Shown here: piece after piece, positions 19,871 through 28,009 of the stretch
Numbering within the stretch: position 1 is the stretch's first letter
Layout of the letters: every line of letters begins with the position of its first letter
Assembly (NCBI RefSeq): GCF_024138125.1
Contig: NZ_CP099993.1
Span: 1,922,001-1,986,000 of the forward strand
Source of the DNA: Halorussus salilacus
GTDB lineage: Archaea; Halobacteriota; Halobacteria; Halobacteriales; Haladaptataceae
Length of the DNA: 64,000 bases
Direction of reading: 5' to 3'
Position numbers and translations under genes: made by a program
Notes under the pieces: generated by a model
Told to the model about the DNA's origin: nothing
What the model saw: only the letters and a program-made list of their open reading frames with translations
Databases searched by the model: none

Positions 19871-19895
19871 GGCGCGACGCCCGCGGCGTCGCGCC
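19871..19895. repeat. perfect 11-bp hairpin after MFS gene
   Basis: GGCGCGACGCC, loop CGC, then GGCGTCGCGCC. It lies 46 bases past the MFS stop and is a possible transcript end, although no T-run follows. Confidence 0.6.
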
Positions 19896-20002
19896 CTCAT
19901 GCGCGAGGGATGAGGACCGCAGACTGCGAGCAGAGCGAGCAGTCGAGGACCGCAATCGGTTGGGGAGGGTGTGGCCCGCGGTCGCGGTGCGGTTTCGGGA
20001 GG

Positions 20003-20064
20003 ACCGAAAGGGGCCGCCCGGTCGCGGTCACGCGAGCGAAGCGAGTGTGACCTCGGGGGCTTTC
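20003..20064 (+). repeat. modular hairpin repeat, copy B (short form)
   Basis: The copy begins ACCGAAAG, GGG, CCG and ends CGG, GGG, CTTTC, so the outer GAAAG/CTTTC pair and the GGG/GGG loop of the family are kept. The inner stem differs: GGTCAC/GTGACC around gcgagcgaagcga. The preceding 110 bases contain another hairpin (GACTGCGAGC/GCGAGCAGTC) and may be part of the same unit. It ends 46 bases before the next start codon, in the same orientation. Confidence 0.55.
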
Positions 20065-20109
20065 TGAGTAGTCCTTACTCTTTTTACACTCGCCGCCAAA
20101 GCGGAGTCT

Positions 20110-20538
20110 ATGGTCTCTCACGGCGATTTTGTCCCTGATGACTCGAAGTGCATCCGAGTCATCTATGACAAAGAGAATTCCCCGATAAGGGTATTACTTT
20201 ATGAAGACTGGTATAACCGTCTAAAACCACTCTACGTCCATCTCGAAAAGATTTCTGCTTGTGTATCTATCGATGATATCCCGGATTATATTGAAACACA
20301 TTTCGAGTGGGTTTCCCAATTATTCGTCGAGATTAGTGCTTATGGGTGGCAAGTCTCATTTGGAATATTTGACCTAATCTACCGACTAATAATGGGATTG
20401 GTCATTCGATGGGCAAAAGGACAAATTAGCCTTGGAAAGTTCACTTACAGAGCAGTTGGTCATTCTGGGAAATCGCGAACTGGGATGGCCCCTACTGGTG
20501 GTGGAACACAGCTCTTAGAACTACCTGTCGAAGGATAA
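20110..20538 (+). CDS. AT-rich orphan protein
   Basis: The 142-residue protein shows no family I recognise. The middle (about residues 75-105, SQLFVEISAYGWQVSFGIFD and LIYRLIMGLVIRWA) is hydrophobic enough for one membrane segment or an amphipathic hairpin. Its GC content and codon use (many A/T third positions) are clearly unlike the neighbours, suggesting recent acquisition. A TATA-like CTTTTTACACT is 20-30 bases before the ATG. Hairpin element B lies immediately upstream. The coding status rests on the intact frame and promoter only. Confidence 0.5.
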   Translation: MVSHGDFVPDDSKCIRVIYDKENSPIRVLLYEDWYNRLKPLYVHLEKISACVSIDDIPDYIETHFEWVSQLFVEISAYGWQVSFGIFDLIYRLIMGLVIRWAKGQISLGKFTYRAVGHSGKSRTGMAPTGGGTQLLELPVEG

Positions 20539-20578
20539 GATATCGGATATTTGTAATAGTCCCAAAGCGGGAGCAGAG

Positions 20579-21877
20579 CTATCTACACCACTCCGACAAC
20601 TCCTTTAGCTCCGCCACCACCGCCGAAATCCCCTCCGCGTCCAGCACCCCGCGCTCGGTAATCACGCCCGAAACGCACTCGCTGGGCGTCACGTCGAAGG
20701 TCGGGCTCAGCACCGACACGTCCGCTTCACCCTCGTACACCTCCCCCGAATCGCCTTCCTCCAGATGCACCGCGTCGTCGGTCCGGACCTTGTCCGTGGC
20801 CGCCACGGCGTAGACCGCGACCCCCTCCCGCGGGGCCGCGAGCGCGGCCCCGCGGGTGCCGGTCTTGTTCACGACGCGGCCGTCGGGCAGTACCGCGTCG
20901 GCACCCACCACCACGGCGTCCACGTCCTCGGTCGCCAGTACGTGGGCCACCGCGGCGTCGGTGTGGAGGGTCGCGTCCGGGCCGTTTTCGAGGCTCGCGA
21001 GTTCCTCGGCGACTCCCACGCCCTCCCGCGCCGGGCGCGACTCGGCGACGAAGACCCGGCTCGCTGAATCGAGCGCGTTGAGGACGGTGCCCGACCGCGA
21101 GAGAGTGAGGACCGTGGCGTCCCGAATCTCGTCGGCGGCGTTTTCAGCGGCTTCCTCGTCGGCGCGAAACGCTCGCTCGATTCCCTCGCGGGCCGCCCGC
21201 TCGACCGCCGCGGGAGTCTGCTCATCGCTGGAATCGGCCATCGCGCGGTTCACGCGGTTTCCGACGGCCGCCATGCTCGGTCGGGCGTCGAGGAGTCGCT
21301 CGGCGATTGCGGCGAGCGCCGACCAGTCGCCGGTCTCTCGGACCGCGAAGCTCCCGGCCCGGTCGCGCAGGACTTCGAGCGCGCGCACCGAGACGTACGC
21401 CGAGCCGTGGTCCGAATCCTCTGCGACCGCCTCGATGGTGGGCGCGACCCGCGAGTAGGCGGCCCAGAGGTTCGGGACCGTCTCGCGCCGGAGCATCTCG
21501 GTCGGGTGGACCCACTCGAACTCGGTCGTCTCCCGGTTCGTCTCGACGTTTCTGTCCTCGCAGTCGAAGAGGTAGGGGGAGACGACCCACCGCACCCCGA
21601 GGTCCTCGTCGCCGGGCGATTCCCGGCTTTTCGAGGCGGTCCCCGCCTCGCTGTCGGTGAACTCGAAGGCGACGCCCTTCCGGGCGAGTTCGCAGGCCGA
21701 CAGCAGGCCCGTCTCCTCGGCGACCTCCTCGCGGGCCGCTTCGTCGGGAGCACCCTCGGCGTGGCCCGCGACCCCGCCCCACAGCCCCGAGTAGGAGCCG
21801 ACCGCCTCCGAGCGCTTCAGCAGCAGGACCTCCCCGCGGTTCCGGAGGAAGCAGGTGACGACGTGGGTCTCGTCCAT
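20579..21877 (-). CDS. Nudix domain fused to eIF2B/R15P-isomerase-like domain
   Basis: The start MDETHVVTCFLRNRG gives 432 residues. The extension to 22153 is arginine-rich and rejected. Residues about 1-145 are a Nudix fold. Its box (GHAEGAPDEAAREEVAEETG) keeps the EExG end but has Gly and Glu where the consensus has Glu and Arg, so activity may be altered. Residues about 160-432 match the eIF2B-alpha/ribose-1,5-bisphosphate isomerase family (VVVGADAVLPDGRVVNKTGT, SPTFDVTPSE). In archaea that family includes the AMP-salvage isomerase and related proteins. A nucleotide- or sugar-phosphate role is more likely than translation initiation. Perfect hairpins of 8 and 14 bp lie inside the gene at 21632-21650 and 20827-20856. 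Confidence 0.85.
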   Translation of the reverse strand: MDETHVVTCFLRNRGEVLLLKRSEAVGSYSGLWGGVAGHAEGAPDEAAREEVAEETGLLSACELARKGVAFEFTDSEAGTASKSRESPGDEDLGVRWVVSPYLFDCEDRNVETNRETTEFEWVHPTEMLRRETVPNLWAAYSRVAPTIEAVAEDSDHGSAYVSVRALEVLRDRAGSFAVRETGDWSALAAIAERLLDARPSMAAVGNRVNRAMADSSDEQTPAAVERAAREGIERAFRADEEAAENAADEIRDATVLTLSRSGTVLNALDSASRVFVAESRPAREGVGVAEELASLENGPDATLHTDAAVAHVLATEDVDAVVVGADAVLPDGRVVNKTGTRGAALAAPREGVAVYAVAATDKVRTDDAVHLEEGDSGEVYEGEADVSVLSPTFDVTPSECVSGVITERGVLDAEGISAVVAELKELSEWCR

Positions 21878-21968
21878 GCTCGACTCGTGGGTCGCGACCG
21901 GCTTGAAATTGCGGGACGACTCGACTCGGCTCGACGCGACCGCGGTCCCCGCGGTCGCGTCGGTCGGG

Positions 21969-23678
21969 CTACGACGCCGCGAGTTCCTGCCCGACGGCCT
22001 CGCTCGCGGTTGTCTCGTTCGTGGCGGTCTCGTTCGCTTCGACTTCGATGGTCGCAGAATCCGCCGCGTCGTCCGTTTCGGTCGCCGTCTCGGTCGCCGT
22101 CCCGGCGTCGTCTCCCGCGGTCTCGTTCGGCTCGGCTTCGGCCGCCGAGACATCCACGTCGGTCCGGACCTCCGACAGCTCTTCGACGGTCGGCGCGTTG
22201 GTGATGGTCACCGTCGTCCCCTCGACTTCGACGTGGAACGCGTCGGCGAACTCGCCGCCCGGGACGCGGTAGGTGTTCGGCCCGACCTCCTCGGCTCCCC
22301 AGTAGTCGAGGACCTGCCGGTAGCCCTCGACGAACTGCCGGGCGTCCTGCGGGGAGTCCCACGCCAGCCGCCAGACGTACCCGAGTTCGTCGTCGTCGTT
22401 CCGGTAGGCGTGGAGCCGGTCGCCGTCCCAGCCGGTCGAGTAGTTCGACTGGTAGCTCAGCGGGTCGAAATCGCCGACTTCGCCCGTCTCGTTGAAGTTG
22501 AGCCAGTCGACGGTCGGGACGATCTCGGTCCGGCCCTGACTGTCGTAGTAGGGGTAGACGAACATCGACATCAGCGCCGACTCGCCCAGTTCGGCGTAGC
22601 CGGGCCGGTCCCGCGGGTTCACGCGCGTCCACTCGTCGGTGGCCGCGTCGTCGAGGCTGACGTTCGTCGGCGAGTCGGTCCCGTACTTCTCGGGGTGGAT
22701 GACCTGCTCGGTCGACTCGGGCGGGTCCTCGTAGAGGGCGTCGACCGCGTCCCAGCCCCCGACGTTACGGACGAACTGCACGAACCGCGGGCCGTCGCTG
22801 TACGGCTGGAAGTTGAGGAAGTACACCCCCATGTTGGCGAGGTCGCCCGAGGGTCCGGCGGGCGCGTCGAGACACTCCCACTCCTCGCTGCAGCGTTGCT
22901 CGTAGAGCGATTCGGTGTAGCTCGCGTCGCCCTCGACCAGTCCGTTCCGGGCGTTGGCGTCGTCGCGCAGGCGCGGGCTGAGGTGGTCGCCCGAGAGATT
23001 GTGCGTCCGGTCCTGCCACGCGTGGACGAGTTCGTGTGCGAGCGTCAGTTCGCCGATTCGGAGGTCGTCGGCGCTCTCGGCCACGACGACTATCTCGTCG
23101 GCCTCGGGGCTGTAGAAGCCGAGGACGCTCCCCCCGGCGTTCTGGTTCTGGACCTCGATGGCGTCGGTGCCCTCGCCCACGAGGAACATCGCCTCGAACT
23201 TCGCGTTGTCGAAGGTCCGGAGTTCGGGCGTGACCTCGCCGAAGAACTGGCGTTCGCGGAGTTCGTCGCGGCTGATGACCGACACCGGCACCGACCCCTC
23301 GAACTCGATGCACCTGACCGCCTCGACCCTGGCGGTCGTCCGGGCGACGACCGCCTCCAGTTCGTCGTCGCTCAGCCCGCCGCTCTCGTTCACGTCGAGC
23401 GACTCGTCGTACCAGTAGCCGTCCTCCCACCCGATAGCGTCCTCGTCGGGGTCCGAGCCGTCTGACGGCGGCTCGGCGGCGCACGCCGACTCGGCGGCTT
23501 GCTCGCCTCCCTGTGCGGTCGCTCCCCCGGCGTCGTGCGCGGTGGCTCCGCCCTGTGCCGCGGTGGCGACCGCAGACTCGTCTGCGGTCGCCTGTGCGCC
23601 CATCGCCCCCGCGACCCCCGACGCGGCCACGACGACGACCAGCAGTATCGCTATTTTCTCTCTGCGTGTTGTTACCAC
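21969..23678 (-). CDS. exported HExxH surface protein (Hvo_1808-like)
   Basis: The GTG at 23678 starts a clean signal sequence (MVTTRREKIAILLVVVVAAS). An ATG at 23708 would prepend ten residues. The 569-residue protein has an acidic N-terminal linker, then a globular region with HELVHAWQD, an HExxH zinc-metalloprotease signature. A downstream acidic helix (NGLVEGDASYTESLYE) could give the third ligand. The C-terminus is a Thr/Glu/Ala-rich stretch of about 70 residues typical of surface-exposed haloarchaeal linkers. No clear C-terminal anchor is visible. The family name is from recall and should be treated as likely rather than proven. Confidence 0.75.
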   Translation of the reverse strand: MVTTRREKIAILLVVVVAASGVAGAMGAQATADESAVATAAQGGATAHDAGGATAQGGEQAAESACAAEPPSDGSDPDEDAIGWEDGYWYDESLDVNESGGLSDDELEAVVARTTARVEAVRCIEFEGSVPVSVISRDELRERQFFGEVTPELRTFDNAKFEAMFLVGEGTDAIEVQNQNAGGSVLGFYSPEADEIVVVAESADDLRIGELTLAHELVHAWQDRTHNLSGDHLSPRLRDDANARNGLVEGDASYTESLYEQRCSEEWECLDAPAGPSGDLANMGVYFLNFQPYSDGPRFVQFVRNVGGWDAVDALYEDPPESTEQVIHPEKYGTDSPTNVSLDDAATDEWTRVNPRDRPGYAELGESALMSMFVYPYYDSQGRTEIVPTVDWLNFNETGEVGDFDPLSYQSNYSTGWDGDRLHAYRNDDDELGYVWRLAWDSPQDARQFVEGYRQVLDYWGAEEVGPNTYRVPGGEFADAFHVEVEGTTVTITNAPTVEELSEVRTDVDVSAAEAEPNETAGDDAGTATETATETDDAADSATIEVEANETATNETTASEAVGQELAAS

Positions 23679-23717
23679 AGTTCTTCCCCGTCGGCACCAC
23701 CACGGCATCCGGGAAAA

Positions 23718-23753
23718 GTACACCGTCCGTGGCGGGAGTACACCGTCCGTGGG
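23718..23753. promoter_or_regulatory. two 16-bp direct repeats spaced by 20 bp
   Basis: AGTACACCGTCCGTGG occurs exactly at 23718-23733 and 23738-23753. The 20-bp period places both copies on the same DNA face. They lie just upstream of the HExxH gene start (40 bases from the GTG) and in the divergent region shared with the Tat-exported gene at 23942, so they are candidate operators. Confidence 0.45.
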
Positions 23754-23760
23754 AGGCCCC

Positions 23761-23800
23761 GCGCCTCTGGGGGTCGCGCTCGCGCGACCCCCAGAGGCGC
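23761..23800. repeat. perfect 18-bp hairpin between divergent genes
   Basis: GCGCCTCTGGGGGTCGCG, loop CTCG, then the exact complement. It lies between the divergent starts at 23678 and 23942. Confidence 0.75.
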
Positions 23801-23941
23801 GCCGGACCTCTCGACCCGCGTCTGACGGGGACCGAGACGCCTCAGCTCCCCGACGATAATCCCTGCCTATCAGGTCGTTTCCGGTCGTTGACGGCCCAAT
23901 AACAAAGCGCGAACCCGCCGTCTTCCGGGCCGGATACAGCC

Positions 23942-24472
23942 ATGACACGAAGGAGTTCGGACGACGACACGTTCAGTATCGACCGGCGCGACGTGCTGAA
24001 GCTGACCGGCGCGGCCGTGGTCGGCGCGGGTGCGTTCGCCGGGTCGGCGAGCGCCTCCAGCACCCAGTTCATCGGGTGCACGCAGGTCTGCACCGGCACC
24101 GACGGCGACCACGTCGTCGTCTCGACCGACGACGGCTACGAGTGCCGACTGCTCGACAAGAGCGACGAGGAGCAGGCGACCGAGCGCGACGACCTCGCGT
24201 TCGCCGCGGAGGTGTACGCGTGCTACCAGACCGACGAGGGCGAGGCCATCGTGGGCGTCCTCCACCGCGACGCCGACGCAGGCGGCGAGGACACCGCGGT
24301 CGCCGGGTTCTGTCTCAATCCGAACGACTGCGCGAGCCAGTACTACGAGTCGGCCGAGGAGGTCCTCTCGGGACTCGACTGCGACGCCTACGACGAGATT
24401 CGGCCCGAGTGCGTCGGGTGGGTGTACGACGAGGCCGGAGAGGAGTACCCCGAAGACGAAGAGAGCGACTGA
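23942..24472 (+). CDS. Tat-exported cysteine-containing protein, unknown
   Basis: The 176-residue protein has a Tat signal (DRRDVLKLTGAAVVGAGAFA) ending in ASAS, so it is probably secreted without a lipid anchor. The mature part has about eight cysteines (IGCTQVC, YECRLL, VYACYQ, GFCLNPNDC, GLDCDAY, PECVGW) that could form disulfides, and a very acidic tail. No family was recognised. A metal-binding or redox role is possible but not shown. A perfect 17-bp hairpin lies 54 bases past the stop. Confidence 0.7.
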   Translation: MTRRSSDDDTFSIDRRDVLKLTGAAVVGAGAFAGSASASSTQFIGCTQVCTGTDGDHVVVSTDDGYECRLLDKSDEEQATERDDLAFAAEVYACYQTDEGEAIVGVLHRDADAGGEDTAVAGFCLNPNDCASQYYESAEEVLSGLDCDAYDEIRPECVGWVYDEAGEEYPEDEESD

Positions 24473-24525
24473 ACCGCGGGCCAGCGTTCGAACGCGACGC
24501 TCGGACTCGACGTTCGAACGCGACC

Positions 24526-24561
24526 GGCCGGTGAGCGCTCGCGTGCGAGCGCTCACCGGCC
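24526..24561. repeat. perfect 17-bp hairpin before cofE
   Basis: GGCCGGTGAGCGCTCGC, loop GT, then its exact complement. It sits between the exported-protein gene and cofE. It is preceded by two copies of GTTCGAACGCGAC. It may terminate the upstream transcript. Confidence 0.7.
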
Positions 24562-24634
24562 GAGAGTTGCCGTTGCCGAGTAGGCCTTGCCCGTTTCGGA
24601 CGGGTTTTTATCCGCGACGCGCCAACGACCCGAC

Positions 24635-25402
24635 ATGGACGTGTTCGCGGTTCCGGGACTCCCCGAAGTCCGGCCGGGCGACGACCTCGCGGCGCTGGTC
24701 GAGCAGCGGGCCGACCTCCGCGACGACGACGTGGTGGTCGTCGCGAGTACCGTCGTCTCGAAGGCCGAGGGTCGACTCGCCGACCTCGACGACTTCCCGC
24801 CGAGTCCCCGCGCGAGGGAGATCGCGGCCCGACTCGAAGACCTCTCGGGCGAGCAGAAGGACCCCCGATTCGCGCAGGCGGTGCTGGAGGAGAGCACCGA
24901 GATCATCATGGAGGCCCCGTTCCTGCTCACCGCCACTCGGTTCGGCCACGTCGGCGTCAACGCGGGCATCGACCGGTCGAACGTCGGCGACGGCGACCAC
25001 GACCTCCTGCTCCTGCCCGAACGCCCGAGCGAGAGCGCCGACCGAATCCGGTCGGCGCTCTCGACGGACTCGGCGGTGGTCGTCAGCGACACCTGCGGGC
25101 GGCCCTTCCGGCACGGCCAGCGCGGGGTCGCGCTCGGGTGGGCGGGCATCCCGGCCTCGCGGGACTGGCGCGGCGAGCGCGACCGCGACGGCCACGAACT
25201 CGAAGTCACGGTCGAGTCGGTGGTCGACGAACTCGCCTCGACAGCGAACCTCGTGACCGGCGAGGGCGACGACGGCCTCCCGGTCGCGGTGGTCCGGGAC
25301 TGGGACTTTGGCGACCACGAGGGGAGCGAGAACCTCTTTCGCGACGTGGAGGGCGACTTCGTCCGGCAGGCCCTCAGGGGGTGGGAGTTTGCGCGGGATT
25401 GA
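24635..25402 (+). CDS. cofE: coenzyme F420-0:L-glutamate ligase
   Basis: CofE adds gamma-linked glutamates to F420-0 with GTP. The ATG at 24635 gives 255 residues (MDVFAVPGLPEVRPGDDL). Family landmarks include DDDVVVVASTVVSKAEG near residue 35, TRFGHVGVNAGIDRSNV near 110 and VVSDTCGRPFRHGQRGVALG near 150. The segment around residues 133-144 (SESADRIRSALS) is encoded by a perfect 13-bp hairpin at 25031-25062. The gene overlaps mer by 14 bases, pairing cofactor synthesis with an F420-using enzyme. Haloarchaea are known to contain F420. Confidence 0.93.
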   Translation: MDVFAVPGLPEVRPGDDLAALVEQRADLRDDDVVVVASTVVSKAEGRLADLDDFPPSPRAREIAARLEDLSGEQKDPRFAQAVLEESTEIIMEAPFLLTATRFGHVGVNAGIDRSNVGDGDHDLLLLPERPSESADRIRSALSTDSAVVVSDTCGRPFRHGQRGVALGWAGIPASRDWRGERDRDGHELEVTVESVVDELASTANLVTGEGDDGLPVAVVRDWDFGDHEGSENLFRDVEGDFVRQALRGWEFARD

Positions 25403-26405
25403 GATAACCCCCGAACACCCGGTCGAGGAACTGGTCGAGCTGGGGACCACGGCGGAGCAGGAGGGCTTCGACACCGTGTTCGCGAGCTGTCACTACAACA
25501 ACCGCGACCCCTTCATCGCGCTCGACCGCATCGCGGCCGCCACCGACGAGGTCCGGGTCGGGCCGGGCGTCGCCAACCCCTACGAGACCCACCCCGCGAC
25601 GCTGGCCTCGCGGGTCGCCACTCTCGACGAGGCCAGCGGGGGCCGGGCGGTCTGCGGCCTCGGCGCGGGCGACCGCTCGACGCTCGCCAATCTGGGCTAC
25701 GACCGCGACCGACCCCTCCGGCGCGTGCTGGAGGCGATGAAGGTCTCCCAGCGGCTCTGGGCGGGCGAGCGCGTCGACCACGACGGCACCTTCCGAGCGA
25801 CGGACGCGGGCCTGAACTACGAGGTCGGGGCGTCCTCGGACGCCCCGACCTCGGACTCCGAAAGCCCCATCCCCGTCTACGTCGGCGCGCAGGGCCCGCA
25901 CATGATCCGGATGGCCGCCAAGCACGCCGACGGCGTGCTGGTCAACGCCGCCCACCCGAAGGACTTCGAGTGGGCCGAGACGCAGGTCGAGACGGGCCTC
26001 GCCGAGCGCCCCGACGAGCGAGGGGCGTTCGACTTCGCGGCGTTCGCCAGCGTCAGCGTCGCCGACGAGGCGGAGGCGGCCCGCGAGGCCGCCCGACCCC
26101 CGGTCGCGTTCATCGTCGGCGGGGCGGCCCCGCCGGTGCTGGAGAGACACGGCATCGACCGCGAGCGCGCCGAGGCCATCGGCGACGCCATCGAGTCGGG
26201 CGAGTTCTCGGCGGCGTTCGAGGCGGTCACGCCCGAGATGATAGACGCGTTCTGCATCGCCGGAACGGTCGAGACGGTCGCCGACAGGATAGCCGCGGTG
26301 CTAGAGTTCGCCGATAGCTTCGTGGCGGGGTCGCCGCTCGGCCCCGACCCGAGAGAAGCGATCAGCCTTGCTGGGGCGGCCTGCGACCGAGCGACTCGGG
26401 AGTGA
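25389..26405 (+). CDS. mer: F420-dependent methylenetetrahydromethanopterin reductase homolog
   Basis: The luciferase-like F420 enzyme shows EGFDTVFASCHYNNRDPF, GPGVANPYETHP, GLGAGDRSTLANLGYDR and PVYVGAQGP. No ATG or GTG fits. TTG at 25389 gives MRGIEITPEHPVEELVELG, which matches the family N-terminus and 338-residue length, so I choose it. GGGGGTGG lies upstream and may act as a ribosome-binding site. In haloarchaea the enzyme probably acts on a folate or pterin C1 carrier rather than in methanogenesis. An insert near residues 146-158 (GASSDAPTSDSES) is encoded by a perfect 12-bp hairpin at 25824-25849. The 3' end overlaps the convergent small membrane gene by 44 bases. Confidence 0.87.
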   Translation: MRGIEITPEHPVEELVELGTTAEQEGFDTVFASCHYNNRDPFIALDRIAAATDEVRVGPGVANPYETHPATLASRVATLDEASGGRAVCGLGAGDRSTLANLGYDRDRPLRRVLEAMKVSQRLWAGERVDHDGTFRATDAGLNYEVGASSDAPTSDSESPIPVYVGAQGPHMIRMAAKHADGVLVNAAHPKDFEWAETQVETGLAERPDERGAFDFAAFASVSVADEAEAAREAARPPVAFIVGGAAPPVLERHGIDRERAEAIGDAIESGEFSAAFEAVTPEMIDAFCIAGTVETVADRIAAVLEFADSFVAGSPLGPDPREAISLAGAACDRATRE

Positions 26406-26607
26406 CGTAGTCGACCGCCGCGCCAGCCGCGAGGTAGGCCATCACGAGCGACGACCCGGCGACGAACAGGAACCCGAACAGCATCAACAGCGCCGACAGC
26501 GGACTGCTCAGCGCCACCTCGCTGAAGTAGCCGACCATGTCGACGACGTTCTGGATGATACTCACCATGTCCGAGAGTGCGCGTTGGGGGTACTTGTTTT
26601 CTGCCAT
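26362..26607 (-). CDS. small membrane protein
   Basis: The 81-residue protein has a hydrophilic start and a long hydrophobic stretch at about 35-65 (SALLMLFGFLFVAGSSLVM), enough for one or two membrane helices. The tail TPESLGRRPPQQG is polar. Its 3' end overlaps the mer 3' end by 44 bases on the opposite strand. It lies 25 bases from the regulator gene on the same strand and may be cotranscribed with it. No family is certain. Confidence 0.65.
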   Translation of the reverse strand: MAENKYPQRALSDMVSIIQNVVDMVGYFSEVALSSPLSALLMLFGFLFVAGSSLVMAYLAAGAAVDYVTPESLGRRPPQQG

Positions 26608-26632
26608 CCGCGAGCGACCGCGTCGCTCGACC

Positions 26633-27457
26633 CTACCCCGTGAGCGTCGCCGGGCCCGCGTACCGGACGAACTTCGTCGCGGTGTCGAACTCGATGAGTC
26701 CGGTCTCGGCCAGCGCCGGGAGATACCGGTGATAGAGTTGGAGCGTCGTGCGCTCGGGGTCGCTCGGAAACGAGTTTCGCGGGTCCTGTGCCAGCATGGT
26801 CGCGAGCTCGTCGAGCGAACAGTCGCCGCACGCCGCGACCGCTTCGAGGGTCGCCCACTGGCGGGTGAGGCTCCGTTCGCTGGTGCGCGACCGGAGGAGT
26901 TCCGGTCCCCCGAAGTCGTCGTCGGACCGCGAGCGACCTGCGGGTCGCTCGCGGTCGGACTTCCTGGACCGGGAGCTATCCGCGGGCTCCGTGGTCCCAG
27001 CGCTATCGGCAGACTCCGATTCCAGCGAGGAGTCGACCACGCGCGTCGTGTGGAGTTGCGCGACCGCGGTCGCGAATCCGCCCACGCCGCCGATGAGCGA
27101 CAGCACCGCGACGAGGAAGATCGGCTCGACTATCGCGGTCCCCTCGAAGTGTTTGTGCAGGAGAACGAACCCAGCGATGCTCGTGAGCGAGACGATGCCG
27201 CCGACCGTCCACCAGAGGGTGCGCCAGAGCTCCTCGGTGGTGAAATCCTCCGTCGCCAGCCAGTAGGCACCGTACATCAGCGTCGCGGGGAGCGCGAGCG
27301 TGAGGCCGTACTCGACCAGCATCCACACCGGCGGCGAGTAGGCGTCGGTCATGAGCCTGAGGCCCGCGACCGCGCCGAGCGCGAGCGCGAGCGAGGCGAG
27401 CAGGAGCGTCGGGATTTCGACCGAGTGTCGCTCCTCGCGGTCCGATGACGTGTACAT
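26633..27457 (-). CDS. membrane-anchored winged-helix regulator (DUF7344-type)
   Basis: The 274-residue protein has four hydrophobic segments in the first 140 residues, a polar linker (about 145-185), then a C-terminal wHTH-like domain (RQWATLEAVAACGDCSLDEL ... LYHRYLPALAETGLIEFD). This C-terminal type is common in haloarchaeal regulators labelled DUF7344. The name is from recall. A clear GGAGG lies 8 bases before the ATG, unlike most genes here. The linker SDRERPAGRSRSDD is encoded by a perfect 14-bp hairpin at 26925-26956. A signal-responsive membrane transcription factor is the likely role. Confidence 0.75.
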   Translation of the reverse strand: MYTSSDREERHSVEIPTLLLASLALALGAVAGLRLMTDAYSPPVWMLVEYGLTLALPATLMYGAYWLATEDFTTEELWRTLWWTVGGIVSLTSIAGFVLLHKHFEGTAIVEPIFLVAVLSLIGGVGGFATAVAQLHTTRVVDSSLESESADSAGTTEPADSSRSRKSDRERPAGRSRSDDDFGGPELLRSRTSERSLTRQWATLEAVAACGDCSLDELATMLAQDPRNSFPSDPERTTLQLYHRYLPALAETGLIEFDTATKFVRYAGPATLTG

Positions 27458-27700
27458 TGAACTATCCTCCGAGAATGATGCCTATAATTCTGTCCCCTCT
27501 CAAGATGGCGAGAGGTGTGCGTTCGCCGCCGAGGGGGCCGTCTCGACCCCTGACCGGTCGCGCGGGCTCGCGAACCCACCGCGATTCGCCCGTCGCGTCG
27601 CCTCCGTGCGGAGACGCCGCTCCCGAGCGCCGCCCGGACGCCGCTGTCCGCCCGGGACGCCTCCGCTACGCTTACCACGGGGGGCTCCGTAGACTCGGCC

Positions 27701-28009
27701 GTGACAGAGGACGCATCGCTCGACGCCTTCGCCTCCGGGGAGCGGGACGACGAGACCGGCGACCCCGAGACGGGCGTTTCGGGGGACGATTCCACAGCGG
27801 ACCACGCGGAGACCGATTCCACAGCGGACCACGCGGCGACCGATTCGGCGGCCTCGGCCGCCGAATCGGTCGAACCCGCGAGCTCGACCTTCGCGTGGTC
27901 GCCCGAGGGCGGCGAGTGCGCCAACTGCGGCGCGTCGGTCGAGCGACGGTGGCGTGCCGACGGCCAGAAGGACGGCGGGCTGGTCTGTGCCGACTGCAAG
28001 GAGTGGTGA
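27701..28009 (+). CDS. haloarchaeal zinc-ribbon protein (DUF7573-type)
   Basis: The GTG start gives 102 residues: MTEDASLDAFASGE, a long acidic linker, and a C-terminal Cys pair set (CANCGAS ... CADCKEW) that should bind one zinc. The linker contains two exact-length 27-bp DNA repeats (27788-27841) encoding DSTADHAET and DSTADHAAT. The start and end patterns fit a haloarchaea-specific family of unknown function. The family number is from recall. Confidence 0.75.
   Translation: MTEDASLDAFASGERDDETGDPETGVSGDDSTADHAETDSTADHAATDSAASAAESVEPASSTFAWSPEGGECANCGASVERRWRADGQKDGGLVCADCKEW

Noticed and set aside
26362-26405. Frameshift or misassembly where mer and the small membrane gene overlap
   Set aside because: Both frames end cleanly with acceptable C-termini. 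A 44-base convergent overlap needs no error.
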